Positions 11,341 through 23,360 are shown, counted from the stretch's first letter. The stretch: DNA of 64,000 bases from Spodoptera frugiperda (GCF_023101765.2 NC_064217.1:7041788-7105787), one strand, 5' to 3'. The notes: generated by a model from the letters alone, not told the origin. Program-made: numbers and translations.

Positions 11341-14300
11341 ATCTATTGATATTTTTCGGTTCTTAACTACTCCTAAAATGAAATGATTATATGTACCCAT
11401 AGTTGAAAGAAAGATGTAAAAACATTTGTTGCTTAGAATATTAAATAATCCATCATTCGTGAAAACTTTGTAACTCATGGTTATCAAACTCTTACGCTCA
11501 TAAATTAAACCATCCGACCGAATTTGCATTCTGGGCGAGTGGTGGTGGGACTATCCCGGGAAACTCTCCCGCCAGGACACTATCGGAATAGGTATATGAA
11601 TCTGTAAGGGGCCAATTTCAATATACATACCTACAAATAATATATAGGGACATTACACTATTATGTGATAGATATTATCAATTACATATCTGCCAACTTA
11701 TCTAATAATGATTTACAGTCTCTTGAGACAAGGGAGTTACATAATGACTTATAACTGCAATTTAAATAAAGGTCAATAAGAAAGCTTGTCCATTTCGAGG
11801 GCATTCTGTGAATTTCCTGCATTTAACAGCAGCCTATTTCGGCAAAACAGCAACTGATTTCGAATAAATTTCTGCGTAATAGATGGCAGCACGTGCACCA
11901 TTGCCTACAAGAGCAGTTTTAGGAAATTGGCTTTGAAATTAAGTACATTGTTGTTTACATCATTGGTTACTGTTGAGAATTACGTACTAATTCATTGTTG
12001 TTGAACAATTTTCGTAGAATGTTTGGTAATGTTTGACGAGATCTTTGCCTCTTTGTTAATTCAAGAGTGAAATATTTCCTCCTCAGCACACAAGTTGGTC
12101 TATTTTCTTTTGTTGTTGTGAAATGAAAAATTCAAGCTACAAAGATACACTCAGATACTATAGAGCAGTAAGTACAACTGTTTTCCCAAAACAAATTCTA
12201 TATTCAGTTTAACGTATGGCTATTAGTCTTTTCAACGTATTCGCTACTTATATTGTTCCTCCGATATGTTTTGTTGTTTTGGTCCGGGACGTGTTCCACT
12301 TACAATATGGTGAAAAATCGTCTGTTTACCGTAGTACAAGCCAAGAAACTAACAAAAGCCACTGTTCTGTATCTACAAAAATTTACTTAATAGTATTTGG
12401 CAGAGGGCACGCTTCCAACTGAGTGGTTGGATTATAAAAATTACTGGGTGAACGGCTGGCTTTAGCTGTGGATATGTTTGAGTCTTCACTTTATTGGTAA
12501 TCTGTGTACCCTTCTGGAATAAGTTTCTAAAGGAACTCTCATGTTTTGGGAGTAAGAGAATATACATGTATAATGTATGTATTTTTATATCTGATCCCAC
12601 TTTATCCATATTTGTTAGTGATAGTATTCTTTATAGCGGTAGTGGTGTACAATGTCCTGTATAGTCCACCTGTTTTCCCCGTGGCGTGATCTTGTGACTT
12701 ATATCTATAGTAGTATCAGAAGATAAGTGGTCCATTTGCGCATTTTCATTCTTGTTATATTTTCAGTGAGATTTACTATCGAGTCATATAAAATTGGTTG
12801 AGAAAATGTTTAGTCGAATACATGGTTAAACAAAGTTTGAATGGTGAGAAGGTTAGTGATAGGTATATGTGCATAGATATGCATGTATGCAGACTACAAA
12901 GCGCAAAATTATGGGGAATAATGTTCATTGTCGCAACTGTCAGCTCTAATCTACAAAACAATGCCCACCTCTGCGGAATCGCCCAAAGATTTATTCACAA
13001 ACGTTAGGCGTACATTCACGGTATTCACGGTGACTGCATCGTACTCATTCACTGGATATAATATATAGCTGTCGCATTTAATTTGTCTTCGATTCATCTA
13101 CCACCCATCATGACGTACCACATCGTTCCCAATTTGGTAGTGAAGAGATTTGCATTTAAAGCGAGTTTCTACCGCGACGTTATCGCGAGCCCGCGGCCCC
13201 ACTCAATGTCTAACAGACAAAAATGTGTCCCATTCCCATAGAAAAATGGCTGAAAGTATTTTTTTGATAATTTGACCCTTTCTCGGTCTAAATTTCCAGT
13301 TAGTGTATTTATGTCGTTTTTTTAAGTTATCTGATGTAAATACATTAAGTGCCATAAATACTTTAAGTTTAGGTCACAGCTAGATCAGAAGATTTGTAAT
13401 AAAATGAATGTTTAATTTTATTTTCAGAGAATCCTTTTGTGTAGAGGTAGTTAAGTAAGCAACTTAAAATTAATCAAAAATAAACAACAACATTAAAATA
13501 TTCTGTTAACAAACAACATAATTATGCGTAACACGTCTTTGAACAACTCACCGTACATCAAACGCTACGTAATAAGCGTACTCATACTGCTGATGGTAAA
13601 ATTAGCGTGATACATTTTTCTCGCGCGTTACTTTCGTCTGGCGTAACGCGAGTGCTATCAAAATAAAACGCCTTACGCTTTGGCACATTTCAACGGAGTT
13701 CCCTGCAGGTAGTCCTAACTTCAAAGCGGCTTACAAACGGACGCCCCTAGACAACATTCGCTAATTCACTTTGATGTCACCCCTCGCGCCCCCTACTCCC
13801 TACCCCTAACCAGTAACGAGAAAACGCCGCCTTAAAACTTTAAACTCATCGCGATGTAAAATATTATTAAAATGCGCGCGATAAATTTCTAATATTTTTT
13901 CAAACGAGAAATTGTTTTTAAACTTCTTTGAGTAGGAATTTCCACGACGCCCGTTGCCTTTAGAACAACAAAAAAAATATTCAAACGTTTTTTTATTAAT
14001 TTAAAAAAGCAGAGTTAGAAAGCTTTGAAGTTTGGATATCTTTGTATTATTGAAAGTCGAAAAATTACTAAATTGGTTTCTCGTTGTGTTATTATACCTC
14101 ACTTTTGTTATTTTTAATGCTCTGAGCTATTTGCCATATTAAAAGAGTTAAATTTATTTTTGTCTGGCTAGTTTAATTGATTCTTTACATACAAACTTGA
14201 CGCTGGACAACCCCAAAGTCCTAAAACCATTTAACCGACTGTCATATAAAAATAGGCTCAAAAACTTGTTCCTTCTTGAAACACCAAGTCCAAAGATACG

Positions 14301-14624
14301 TATCATACGATAATAACTCTCAAAAGACATAGGTAAACCAAGACTTACTAATCTTCCGTCTAAGGTACAAATACCTCTCCTCCGTATTCTCTACAATACA
14401 TATTCGGATACACTCATTGTTAGCCGATAAAGGTGGCCACCATATTATCCGTGGCAAGTGAACCTAACAACGACTATTGAGCCTAACTTAATACATACAC
14501 GCATTATTGAACTGAGCACGTTGGTGTAACCTCAAAGGGTAACATTACGTCACGGTATTGTAGTAGTGTAGAAGTAGGTATAAAAAATCCTTTTTTGATC
14601 GCTCCAGTTGACTGATTGAGATGT
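11341..14624. other. 3.3 kb of mostly unique DNA with a GC-richer section
   Basis: No gene was recognised. The section 13140-13860 contains several CG-rich words (for example GTTATCGCGAGCCCGCGG and CCCCTCGCGCCCCCTACTCC) in otherwise AT-rich DNA. It has no repeat match in the window, so it could be a conserved non-coding or regulatory block, but nothing in the sequence proves that. Confidence 0.35.
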
Positions 14625-14680
14625 TATTGGGGTATGCCTACGTTCAGCAGTAAACGTCTTGTGGCTGATATGATGATAAT
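14625..14680 (+). mobile_element. RTE-type LINE 3' end, second copy
   Basis: It carries the same tail as at 2.9 kb: 'CTACGTTCAGCAG' and 'ACGTCTTGTGGCTGATATGA', followed by a GAT-rich end. The conserved Trp codon (TGG in the 2.9 kb copy) is a stop (TAA, 14651-14653), so this copy is decayed. Stop TGA is at 14666-14668. Confidence 0.55.
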
Positions 14681-14699
14681 GAAAGAAACTAAAGGAACT

Positions 14700-14764
14700 A
14701 TGCGAGTCTTCGATCAACAATACCAACTTGGTATTGGTTGGTATTGTTGATCGAAGATGCGAGT
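14700..14764. mobile_element. 49-bp perfect hairpin between 8-bp direct repeats
   Basis: Arms of 20 nt (14708-14727 and 14737-14756) are exactly complementary, beginning CTTCGATCAACAATACCAAC, with a 9-nt loop. The 49-bp unit is flanked by perfect 8-bp direct repeats ATGCGAGT (14700-14707 and 14757-14764). An 8-bp duplication is the footprint size of hAT transposases, but 49 bp is far shorter than known MITEs. A replication template switch or fill-in at a staggered break is an alternative. Confidence 0.65.
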
Positions 14765-14803
14765 AAGTGAAATAGGAAGTGGTTGCTTACAATTTTTAAT
14801 TAT

Positions 14804-14992
14804 GTTGCCCCACACTAGGATTTTCTCCTGTGTCGTAGGTGCGTTTAGAAACATACAAGTTCACATTCATATGACACCCACGCCCGAAACAACAATTTGT
14901 GGATCACACAAAGAGCTTTTTCGTTCGGGAATCGAACCCGCTACACATTGCGCGGCAGCCAGTTGCCCAGCCACCACGCCAACCGTGCAGTC
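14804..14992 (-). mobile_element. tRNA-derived SINE (family A), copy 2
   Basis: This is a nearly full-length relative of the copy at the left window edge. On the minus strand, box A (TGGCTGGGCAACTGG, 14959-14973) and box B (GGTTCGATTCC, 14928-14938) are both close to the tRNA/pol III consensus. The 3' end is near 14804, after 'AGTGTGGGGCAAC'. No clear target duplication is visible. Confidence 0.75.
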
Positions 14993-15875
14993 AATTCGAT
15001 CAGATAATAGATAGAACAAAATCAACAGTTGCGCTTATGAGCAATGCAGTAAGAGTAACCGTGAACAAGTAGTTGAATACAAACGTCAAGGAAAACACAA
15101 CACATTGCCGCACAACATAAGGATTAAAATAGCAAAACGTGAAGTCGATCACCATAACGTATTGAAGCTCCCATTATTTACCCACACTTTCACATTCACA
15201 TACATACATAAATCAAGCAATCATCACACATTAAAAGATACAGTCCCAAAAATACATAAAACAATATTGATATTAGCATATGAAACTCTGGCTCTGTTAA
15301 TACAGCTTTCAGCCATATTGCTTTGTGAAAGGGCAGCGGTTACAGGATGCTTTCATAACGTAGATTGAAAACGATACAAAGCGACCACAAGAACGCTTTG
15401 TGGTATATTTTGCGTCTCTTTTGTTTACAACTAAACTCACCAGCCAACTCAGCAACTGTTCATCTAACCCCACATACCTGTGGGATGAGCGACTCTATGT
15501 AGGCAGATGGAATACTTGCTACTTTAGGGAATTTCGTTTTTAATGAGCCGTGTTTAAAAAGTTAAAAGTTAAATGGTTAATTAAAAGTATGTGCGGTCTT
15601 GTTGGTATAAAGTTTGGTAGATTTTTTTTTTGTTGTTTTGACAAAGAAGGTTACGATTTATTTTAGCTGCTTGTTGGTGGGGAAACTGGAAAGTAATGCT
15701 CAAACGTATATGTGTCAGATATTAAATACTATTTTCTCTTTAAAACTTGAGATTATAGATAAAGACAAAAAAATGCTTTTATACTTATATATTAGTTTTA
15801 CAATTCCGTTTCCTTACACTTACTACACTGTTATTTATATTACACATGTATTTCGTGCTTCTTTACTTTTTATAA
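14993..15875. other. Unique AT-rich DNA
   Basis: No gene was recognised. Plus-strand open frame 15614-16018 runs into the antisense RTE fragment that follows and is treated as spurious. Confidence 0.4.
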
Positions 15876-16015
15876 GCCCGTTTGCCAGTTTGTTAAGGCC
15901 TCCCCGAACCTGCTCCATTCTGGTCTCTCTCTGGCCACTCTACTCCATGTTATGCCTGCAATCTAACTGGTATCGTTATCCCATCTTTTTTGCTGTCTTT
16001 TCCTTTTACCTTCTC
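15876..16015 (-). mobile_element. RTE-type LINE, C-terminal coding fragment (distinct subfamily)
   Basis: On the minus strand the frame contains RQQKRWDNDT, then an in-frame stop, then IAGITWSRVARERPEW and GEALTNWQ. From general knowledge the pattern '[K/R]RWDDD...AG..W.RVA.[D/E]R..W...GEA' is the C-terminal region of RTE-clade LINE polyproteins, after the reverse transcriptase domain. The stop shows it is dead. It differs from the EAYVQQW type at 2.9 and 14.6 kb, so a separate subfamily is represented. Confidence 0.6.
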
Positions 16016-16622
16016 TGAGATGAAGCAAAAGGAGCAAAATAGTTACACAGCGGTATTCTAAAGAAGCTAAAAATCTTAGATTAACCATTTCATTATTATA
16101 TTCATCACTGAGTCAGTCCCACTAAAGTTGGTTGCAGAATCTATTTAACAACGGGTTTGACTATTTTAATAAATCGTACAAAACTATGTGTAAAGCCCCG
16201 TTTAATCGTTAAATGTTCGTCCTGCCATGCATCCTTTTATCTATTTGGCAATCAAACTAAACTATTGGGACTGGAAAAATAACTAAAACGTTGCAATCTG
16301 CTGTTAGAAAAACACGTGTGTTTTTGGTTCACAGGTTAAACTGACTGTTAGTTTTTATGTTATAGAGATAAAACTGCAAACGCGTCTGTAGATCTATGAG
16401 ATCGCTAGTTTAACGTGTAATATTCCCGTTTCTAAACTCTCTAGAATACTGTCATAGTAAGCAGTAGCACTAAACTCTAATACCCTATTTACATAGGGTT
16501 AATGGTATAGCTAGAGAAACTTCAACACACGTTTATAAAAGGCGCACTGTTGAAATGAAATGATATTTATTTCTGTAAATAGGTTATAAAATAACACTTT
16601 TACACGTCAATATTTCAAATAG

Positions 16623-16730
16623 CTAGATGAGGCTGGCATTTCCTATCCGACTACTCTGAGAAGAATTGCCGAAACAGAAACTCCAGACAATGAAATAGAG
16701 GATAATGTGAGAGAATGTGTTATTATTTAG
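16623..16730 (+). CDS. Possible 35-codon terminal exon or transposon coding relic
   Basis: A plus-strand frame of 35 codons ends at TAG 16728-16730 and starts directly after an AG that could be a splice acceptor (TTTCAAATAG). The translation begins LDEAGISYPTTLRRIAETE and is acidic after that. Its composition looks protein-like, with a balanced residue mix and no AT-rich simple-sequence bias, unlike neighbouring frames. I do not recognise the family. It could be the last exon of a gene whose other exons lie outside the window, or a scrap of a transposase. No donor or partner exon was identified. Confidence 0.2.
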   Translation, partial: LDEAGISYPTTLRRIAETETPDNEIEDNVRECVII

Positions 16731-16880
16731 TTTAAAAAAATACTATAAACAATTTTAAAAAGATACAATATTACCAATTTAAATTTTATGACTGCACAGA
16801 ACTTTTAATATCCCGACTTAAGCACCAATACCCGAATTCCCAAAACCAATAAAGACTTCGAACCCGAAAAACTTCAATTT

Positions 16881-16899
16881 ATGAATGAATGAATGAATG
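16881..16899. repeat. (ATGA)n microsatellite
   Basis: It has four and a half perfect tetranucleotide units. Confidence 0.85.
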
Positions 16900-19264
16900 G
16901 CCGAAATAAAATCGACATCGGGGTAGTGACGAGGGATTTGTTAATTCGCTTCGTTCGTTCACTAGTCCTCTCTATCCTCTTCGAACCTAGCGTTGTAGTT
17001 GTTGCCCTAAATTCCTGATTTTGGGCTAGACTGAATTTATGGATAGAACTTATTATGTACAGAGAGTAATGCTGGGTAGTGTTTATCGAGTTACAGTTGT
17101 TATTTGTGTCTAAATATAATTGTTGTTAATGTAATAAGTGCTATTGGTTTAACATCTTAACTTGATTTGATGAGTTTTTTTTTCGATTGATAAATATTTC
17201 ATTATATCATATTTGTAGATGGCTGTGTAAACTAATATTTATTCATCCGAGAAACTGACTATAAAGTTTAAGCAACTGCGCCAAAGTATATTCGATCCAT
17301 TTCATAATCTATTTAGCAATAATCATGACATCAATACAAATGTTCTGCAGTGCGTTGAAACTGGAACCGAAAGATAAGGCGTAATTAACATTCTCGATTG
17401 TCTGCAAAGGTAACAGACATTCGCGCCTGATCACAAACAGATAAATCAAACAGGGCTAATCAAATCAAAGATTTAATAGCAACCATTACGCCACGAGCAT
17501 TACTAATAACATTCACAATCGACTCGCGAACATGTGTTTAACTTGTCGCAATTTTAATGGGTCTGTAGAACACGTAATTACCAAGGAATCTACCGGCCGT
17601 TTGTGAGTTAAAAGGGCTCTGTATGCAAATGTTACGTGGCCAATGTGCGACTATGTTGCCAGCTATTCGCATTGTCTAGCATCCTAGTTACGACTCAATT
17701 ATCTTCAGAAAGTAAGGAACACCAATTAACATCCTTTTATACTGTCCCTACTTCAGTCGGTAAAAAACGAGTTTCGCAATACTCGACAACTTTCATTTAC
17801 CGCTCGCGAAGTCTTCTTTTAGCAATAGTCCGCTTTTTATTTTAGTACGCTAAGACCAACTTTTAGTTGTTCGACTGCAAAATTAATATTGTAAGTGGGT
17901 AAGGAATGATGCACTCTCATTTGCAAGTGTCCGCGGCTAGATTACGTTTTGACATGTTTTAACAAACGTAACCAGTTGAACAGAAGTCGGCTCGATTTGT
18001 TTTATTAATTTAAAGATTACTTTGTGAATAACGACCCAGCTCCCTAGCTTAGTAACGAATATACGGACACAGAAATAACTTTAAATTGAATCATGATAAA
18101 TGGTTATTTTAAAAGGAGTTTGTGTCATTCTACAGGTTTGTGTTTACGAAATGTCCGGTGGTGTTTCTATATTGTGAAATACTAGCGGAATACCTGGGAG
18201 GTAGTACGGAATAGTTGCAACTAAAATATATTTATGTAAGCATTAAAAGCAAATAAGTCAGTGACAGCATAAAAGCACAAACATTTCTACGCGGACCATA
18301 GAATGGGAACCACAGCACAAGCGTACAGACGCGACCAAAATTGTTATCAGAATTCCTTCTTTGAGATCCTGTGTGCGATGGCTTCTTTATGTAAGCCGTA
18401 CCTAGTCGTCTAGATCTTTGGATTTATTATCTTCCTTTGAGATTATATTTTATTTTTCTTGACATAGGTTTAGAAGATGCTTTTCATAAAGATTTTGTAC
18501 CGCAATGCATATTTACTGCATTATGTTCAGAGTAATTTTTGTTTGAAATACCTTCTTACTAAGCTTTCAAGACAAAGAAGATAAGTACAGAAAAATAACA
18601 AACACTTTCTTTGTATCTACACTGTAGCACATCCTTGGTATTTTCACCACAACATTCCATAAATCTGGTAACAAAACGCCTAAATTCACTTAAACAAATC
18701 CATTGTTAGTGGAAGTACGCGCGAGGCGGTGTTACCGGCAAAGCAGGTGCCAACTTGTATTCCATTCAATATGGCCCTATTGTACCATTATGGGTAATCG
18801 AGATACATTTAGAACGAGATGAGGTGTCGAATTTATTACTAATATTGCCTTGTACGTGGGCTATTTGCTATTATTGTTGTGCAAGCAGTTTTGGTATCGG
18901 AAAAAGTGTGGCACGCCCAGGTGTGGTTGGATCTGGATGTATGGAGTTATTGCTTATCTAGTGGTTGTTAGTAGCAGGAAATGATACTAGTGTAATAGAT
19001 TTTTTGTTATGATACGTCTGTCTGACATACGAGTGTATGTTCAGTACTTAGTAGTCTTTTTAGTCGTGGCAGATTTTATAAATGCCACCGTAACTTTGTC
19101 AATGCTAAACCTTAAATGTCACATATTTTTATTTCTGATACCGAAATAGTTCTTTTCGTTTGGTAGACTTTACTCCCTTTGCGTAAGCACATCTCATTAT
19201 GTAATAAATACCCTTTTATATGTATATTTATGTACTGACTTTATGATCCCAAATTCCGTCGGCC
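16900..19264. other. 2.4 kb of unique DNA
   Basis: No gene or shared repeat was recognised. The block 17280-17660 has a less AT-biased, non-repetitive texture with several homeodomain-like TAAT cores (for example TAATTACC) and could be a regulatory block; this is only an impression. Confidence 0.35.
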
Positions 19265-19530
19265 ATGTCTATAAAACTGAAAGCACTTTAGGCCGTAAAG
19301 TGTCCCCTAGCCTTTCATAGAGGACGTTTAGTGGGGCAAGTTCGCTGATCTCATGTCCACATCTTGTATGAACACTAACATTTTTGTGGGAGGCCGTCAC
19401 TGTTTTATAATATTGGTCTTACAAGGATTGTTAGCTTGCCCACACAAATGTATGTTAGTGCTTATGTTTATTCAAGTTTGAACTTTATAAGACTGTTTAC
19501 CTTGTAGATGGTTAGCTAGATTTTCATTTA
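19265..19530. repeat. Old repeat with internal inverted words
   Basis: CACTAACATTTTTGTGGG (19373-19390) is inverted as CCACACAAATGTATGTTAGTG (19440-19460). Nearby GGGGCAAG and CTTGCCCA are also complementary. The texture resembles a decayed transposable element, but the boundaries and class are not evident. Confidence 0.35.
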
Positions 19531-19554
19531 TGCCATTTGGCAACAGGCTTTTTA

Positions 19555-19640
19555 TGATATAAGCCGTAAACGAGCAGATGGATCACCTGATAGTTAGCAA
19601 GGACGTTGTTTCACGTCAGTTTTCTGTGATTCATATATGA
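19555..19640 (+). repeat. Dispersed repeat C, internally deleted copy
   Basis: 'GAGCAGATGGATCACCTGAT' is followed almost directly by 'GTTGTTTCACGTCAGTTTTC'. These words are about 100 bp apart in the fuller copy at 28.9 kb. Confidence 0.5.
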
Positions 19641-20644
19641 CATATTTTTCCTAGAGTTGGTGGACAGTACACTCGAGTTTACATTAATAATAACTAGACT
19701 AAGACCATAAGAATTCTACAAGATATTTTTAGAGCCAAGACAGGTTACATGTCACCTAAACATTTCCTTAACACGGTAGTTATAGTAGGTGTCCAAAGTT
19801 TTGCAGCATTAGTAGGTAAGTTTGTGTACGCAGGAATATGTGAGGCGTGGTGTACCGCTGATGTATTTACGACACAGCCAACCCGACGTGTTGTCTCATC
19901 CGTGTAATTTAATCGGCATTATGATACTGACTCGGTAATTAATTAACTCCATCTACTTTATTTATTGGAATGCACAGAACTGCTGCATCATTGAAGGACA
20001 ATCGATGAACGAGTTTGTGGTCGTTGGCTAAAATATTTTTCGATTTATCTAAGTAGCGTATGTAGGACTATTTTTACAACTGTTAGACTTACATTGATAG
20101 CCGTATATATATCTGACATAGGTAATTTATTTGCAAATTAATTATTCCGAAAACAAAACTAGGAGCTTGAGTTCAATCCAAACTGTATAGTACTAAAAAG
20201 TATCTTATTTTCGCATTCCGTTCCGTACTCCGTATAGTTAATATTTTTGAATTCCGTTTCAAAAAACCTAATACACGATAACAGGCAAACAGTGGAAAAA
20301 TCGAAGGAAATACTTAATTCCAGAAGTTGTCCATCTTTTCATAAAATCGACTTTTCATTTCAAAATGAAATGACTTGCAATATTATTTTGTATAGAGTTA
20401 ATTAAAATTTCAACTCGTCGGAAAACGGTCCGATGCATTAATACCTGTTGATTTTCTCGTTGCTAAGATTCAGTACATTTCAGGAATAGATATTTATTAA
20501 ACATTTACATGTTCTTGCTTGCTTTAGGTAAATGTATTGAAATAGTAATTTTATTTTAGATAAAATTACTGTATTAGACCATGATAGATACGTCCAAAGT
20601 TTTTTTTCAATTTTTGTATTTGTTTCTAATTAAGTCCGGGTTAA
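19641..20644. other. Unique AT-rich DNA
   Basis: No gene or shared repeat was recognised. Confidence 0.4.
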
Positions 20645-20836
20645 ACTCAAAAAGTAACTCATTTCAAATTTTGACTAATACGAACTGGACGGATCGACAT
20701 ATTATAGGTTACATATTATCACGCTATAACCTACGGGACAGGAGCTGTGAATCTTTATTTTTCAATAATCCGAAATTCTGCTAGAAGTCATTAAAGTTTT
20801 TCCATGCGGACGAAGTCGTGGGCAAGAGCTAGTATT
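20645..20836 (+). mobile_element. Helitron-like 3' end fragment
   Basis: The right end reads 'CCATGCGGACGAAGTCGTGG', a short hairpin, then GGCAAGAGCTAG followed by T. A terminal hairpin followed by CTAG abutting a T fits the 3' terminus of Helitrons (rolling-circle transposons, 3' CTRR, insertion between A and T). The upstream portion 'GGTTACATATTATCACGCTA' belongs, from memory, to a repeat common in Lepidoptera. The 5' end is not visible. Confidence 0.45.
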
Positions 20837-21178
20837 CTACTTTATATAATATGGTTAAGGTGTGAAATAAATGTGTGTACTTAGACAAATTATTACTGCC
20901 ATACAATTTTTGCACTGCACTGAAAATGTTATCTAACAACAAAATACCTACATATGGATATATTATGTTATAAAGTGTCATGATATAATATAAAATTACT
21001 AATTTATGGCACCCGTGAAATGATAAATGTGTATTTTGATGTTTTCAAAGACCCCATAAGTCATAGGTGAACCCCACATAAATGTTTTGTCGATACACCA
21101 TAAAAGGTTTATATCGCATCGTGGTGTCTTTGTGGTTTACATAGACTTATGTGTATGTATAAGTACTTATCTTTATAT
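20837..21178. other. Unique AT-rich DNA
   Basis: Nothing was recognised. Confidence 0.4.
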
Positions 21179-21670
21179 ACATATATAATTCTTCTGTACG
21201 TGTGTATGTCACTGAACTCCTCTTAAACGACTAGACGGATTTTGATGAAACTTTTTGTGTGTGTTCAAGAGGATCTGAGAATGGTTTAGATTCACAATTT
21301 TGTCCGCTGGACAAAGTTTTTTTAATTAGTTTTTAATTTATTAGTAGTTGTTGATTTTGGAATGTTTTACATTGGATCCGACAGACGGCGCTACTATCGC
21401 AGTGTCAAATATTAATGACGTTAGATATTGTCATAACATTTGAATAACAATTTTCATCAAAAACGGGATATTTTATTGGAATATTTTTTGTGATTTTGGC
21501 TCGACGTCAAAATCAAAAATTAATTAAAAAAACATTGTCCAGCGGACAAAATTGTGAATCTAAACCATTCTCAGATCCCCTTGAACACACACAAAAAATT
21601 TCATCAAAATCGGTCCACTCGTTTAAGAGAAGTTCAGTGACATACACACTTACAGAAGAATTATATATAT
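21179..21670. mobile_element. ~490-bp non-autonomous DNA element with ~148-bp inverted repeats
   Basis: Left arm 21181-21328 and right arm 21520-21670 are inverted copies with about nine differences by eye. Both begin with an ATATATAATTCTTCTGTA-type end and contain 'TCTGAGAATGGTTTAGATTC' and TTGTCCGCTGGACAA (itself nearly palindromic). The ~190-bp core contains no transposase frame; the small open frames on both strands are mirror shadows of the arms. Flanks are TA-rich, so a TA or TATA target duplication cannot be told from the end sequence. Confidence 0.75.
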
Positions 21671-22556
21671 GGAATTGATGGATTGGCTGGACTTGAAAAA
21701 AGTATTGCAGAATTTTACATATTTTATTCTTCAATACTTTTTTCTGTACAGCGAATTCTAAACAGATAATCTATATATTCTATATAATTAATTTTCCTTT
21801 GTGAACATATTTTGTAATATCTATTACACTTCACGACAGCGTAATTGACACTTCGAAGAGACAAGATCTTTATGTGCACACAAGCGTTGATGGTAAGACG
21901 ATAGTTTTTTTTTACGTTCTGTGAGAGTCGTTAAATTCAGTGTCGCAGGCAAAGTATCAAGTGTGCGAACATCCTAAACAGTAAAAGCGTTTATGACCGG
22001 ATCATTGTGGGCATTCATTCGTATAGGAAGCTATTTAGTTGATAGTACAGCATAGCTCCATATAGAGTTACACAAACCAGTATAAGCTGACCCGTAAATG
22101 TTCGAAAAGATCATATAAAGCGGGACCATGATAAACTAGTTCTGTATAGGTCGATGTGTAACCGCGTGTACAACAGCTAAATGTTTATGTGTTTAGGCTC
22201 ACCTGATAACGTTATCTCAACATACTCATGTTTTTGTTTTTAACGACTTTCAAGGGTCAGTGAAATGGGAGCGAAATTTTACGCCGAATATTTTGAATTT
22301 CATGTGTGGATTCGCGGTTCAAACTGTTATGTCAGTGTTTTTGTGGTAGCATGCTATTTGTATGTATATGAATAAAAGTAGTTGTCATTGCCATGCAGTG
22401 CTGTATCCTTATGCCGTTTTCCTATGATAATATAAGTAAAAATTTGAAAATTAATTTCTTATGTAGGTATTTGATATTATCAAGCAGTGCTCACATACAC
22501 GTTGAATACCATGGAGGACAACATAATATATGTCTGGTCGTACATCAACAGAAGAT
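21671..22556. other. Unique AT-rich DNA
   Basis: No gene or shared repeat was recognised. Confidence 0.4.
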
Positions 22557-22612
22557 TTGCCCGTAATAGCTTCTTGTAGGCAGTCAAAGACTTAATAACT
22601 TGTAGTTACTAT
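22557..22612 (+). repeat. Fragment sharing a 20-bp word with 4.69 kb
   Basis: It contains the exact 20-mer described for 4688-4707, at 22579-22598, with looser similarity upstream. It immediately precedes a repeat D copy. Confidence 0.4.
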
Positions 22613-22745
22613 ATAACTTTTTTTTAAGTGGGAAGCCATCAAATGTCTTCTCTCGCCTTGGGTTTACTCTTACTGACTAAAAACCACTCCGTTCCTACTC
22701 TTCCTTTAAGCCGGAGCTTCGGTAAATCCGCAGCTAACAATTTAC
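22613..22745 (+). repeat. Dispersed repeat D, copy 1
   Basis: It starts with a T-run and contains 'TCTTACTGACTAAAAACCAC' and 'TCCGTTCCTACTCTTCCTTT'. The same ordered words occur at 32.8 and 61.7 kb. There is no coding potential; from memory it is a family common in Lepidoptera, of unresolved class. Confidence 0.55.
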
Positions 22746-23099
22746 ATTAAAAGAACAGTTACACTTAGAAAAAGTAACGCTTGGCAGAACACTTACATTA
22801 GAATACTTAAACATAACTTAAACCACTCTTATACCAATTGAAATAAGGCTTACTTTTACTTCAACATAAAACACTTTTACAAATAAACTCAAACCTCGTT
22901 ATTAAAGTATGAAATGTATAATTCATGTTTGTTTTTGCACCTTTAAAAGTTTATATTGTAGGCAAATACCACGCCAGGTGTATACAGAACCCTTGCGTCG
23001 TTGCGGTCTTAGACATTTTGTAAAGGGTGCAATTGATAAGCGGTAGCGGGTTTTTATAAATTAATCAATTGGATTAGTAATGAAAATTGATTGACACGA
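22746..23099. other. Unique AT-rich DNA
   Basis: Nothing was recognised. Confidence 0.4.
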
Positions 23100-23360
23100 T
23101 TTTCCTACTCAGTTTGCACACGACGCATCGTGTGTCGCGTAATCAAAAAGCTACTCATGGAAATGATATGAGCCTTCTAACACATCTTGAAACTAGTCGA
23201 ATTCCTTATCAAACAGTTACGTCAGTAAACCCAAAAACATAATAATGGATTTACCTAACCCTTGGAACGCAGATCACGAAAACAATGTGTTTTCTATTGT
23301 GTCTTTTTACACAGATGAGAATTAATATGTGTCACGAAAGTCTATAATATAAAACATTTA
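23100..23360 (+). mobile_element. Palindrome-containing retroposon (family P), old copy 3
   Basis: 'CTTGAAACTAGTCGAATTCC' and 'TTATCAAACAGTTACGTCAG' match the right half of the 3.0 kb copy, and 'AATATGTGTCACGAAAGTCT' with a following ATAATATAAAA matches its 3' tail. A block of about 60 bp unrelated to the family separates the two. No target duplication is visible, so this copy is older. Confidence 0.45.

Noticed and set aside
14928..14973. tRNA gene on the minus strand
   Set aside because: Box A and box B are present but no cloverleaf can be completed, and the same sequence recurs as a SINE.
15614..16018. 134-codon plus-strand open frame
   Set aside because: Its 3' part is antisense to the recognisable RTE LINE fragment on the minus strand, so it is a shadow.
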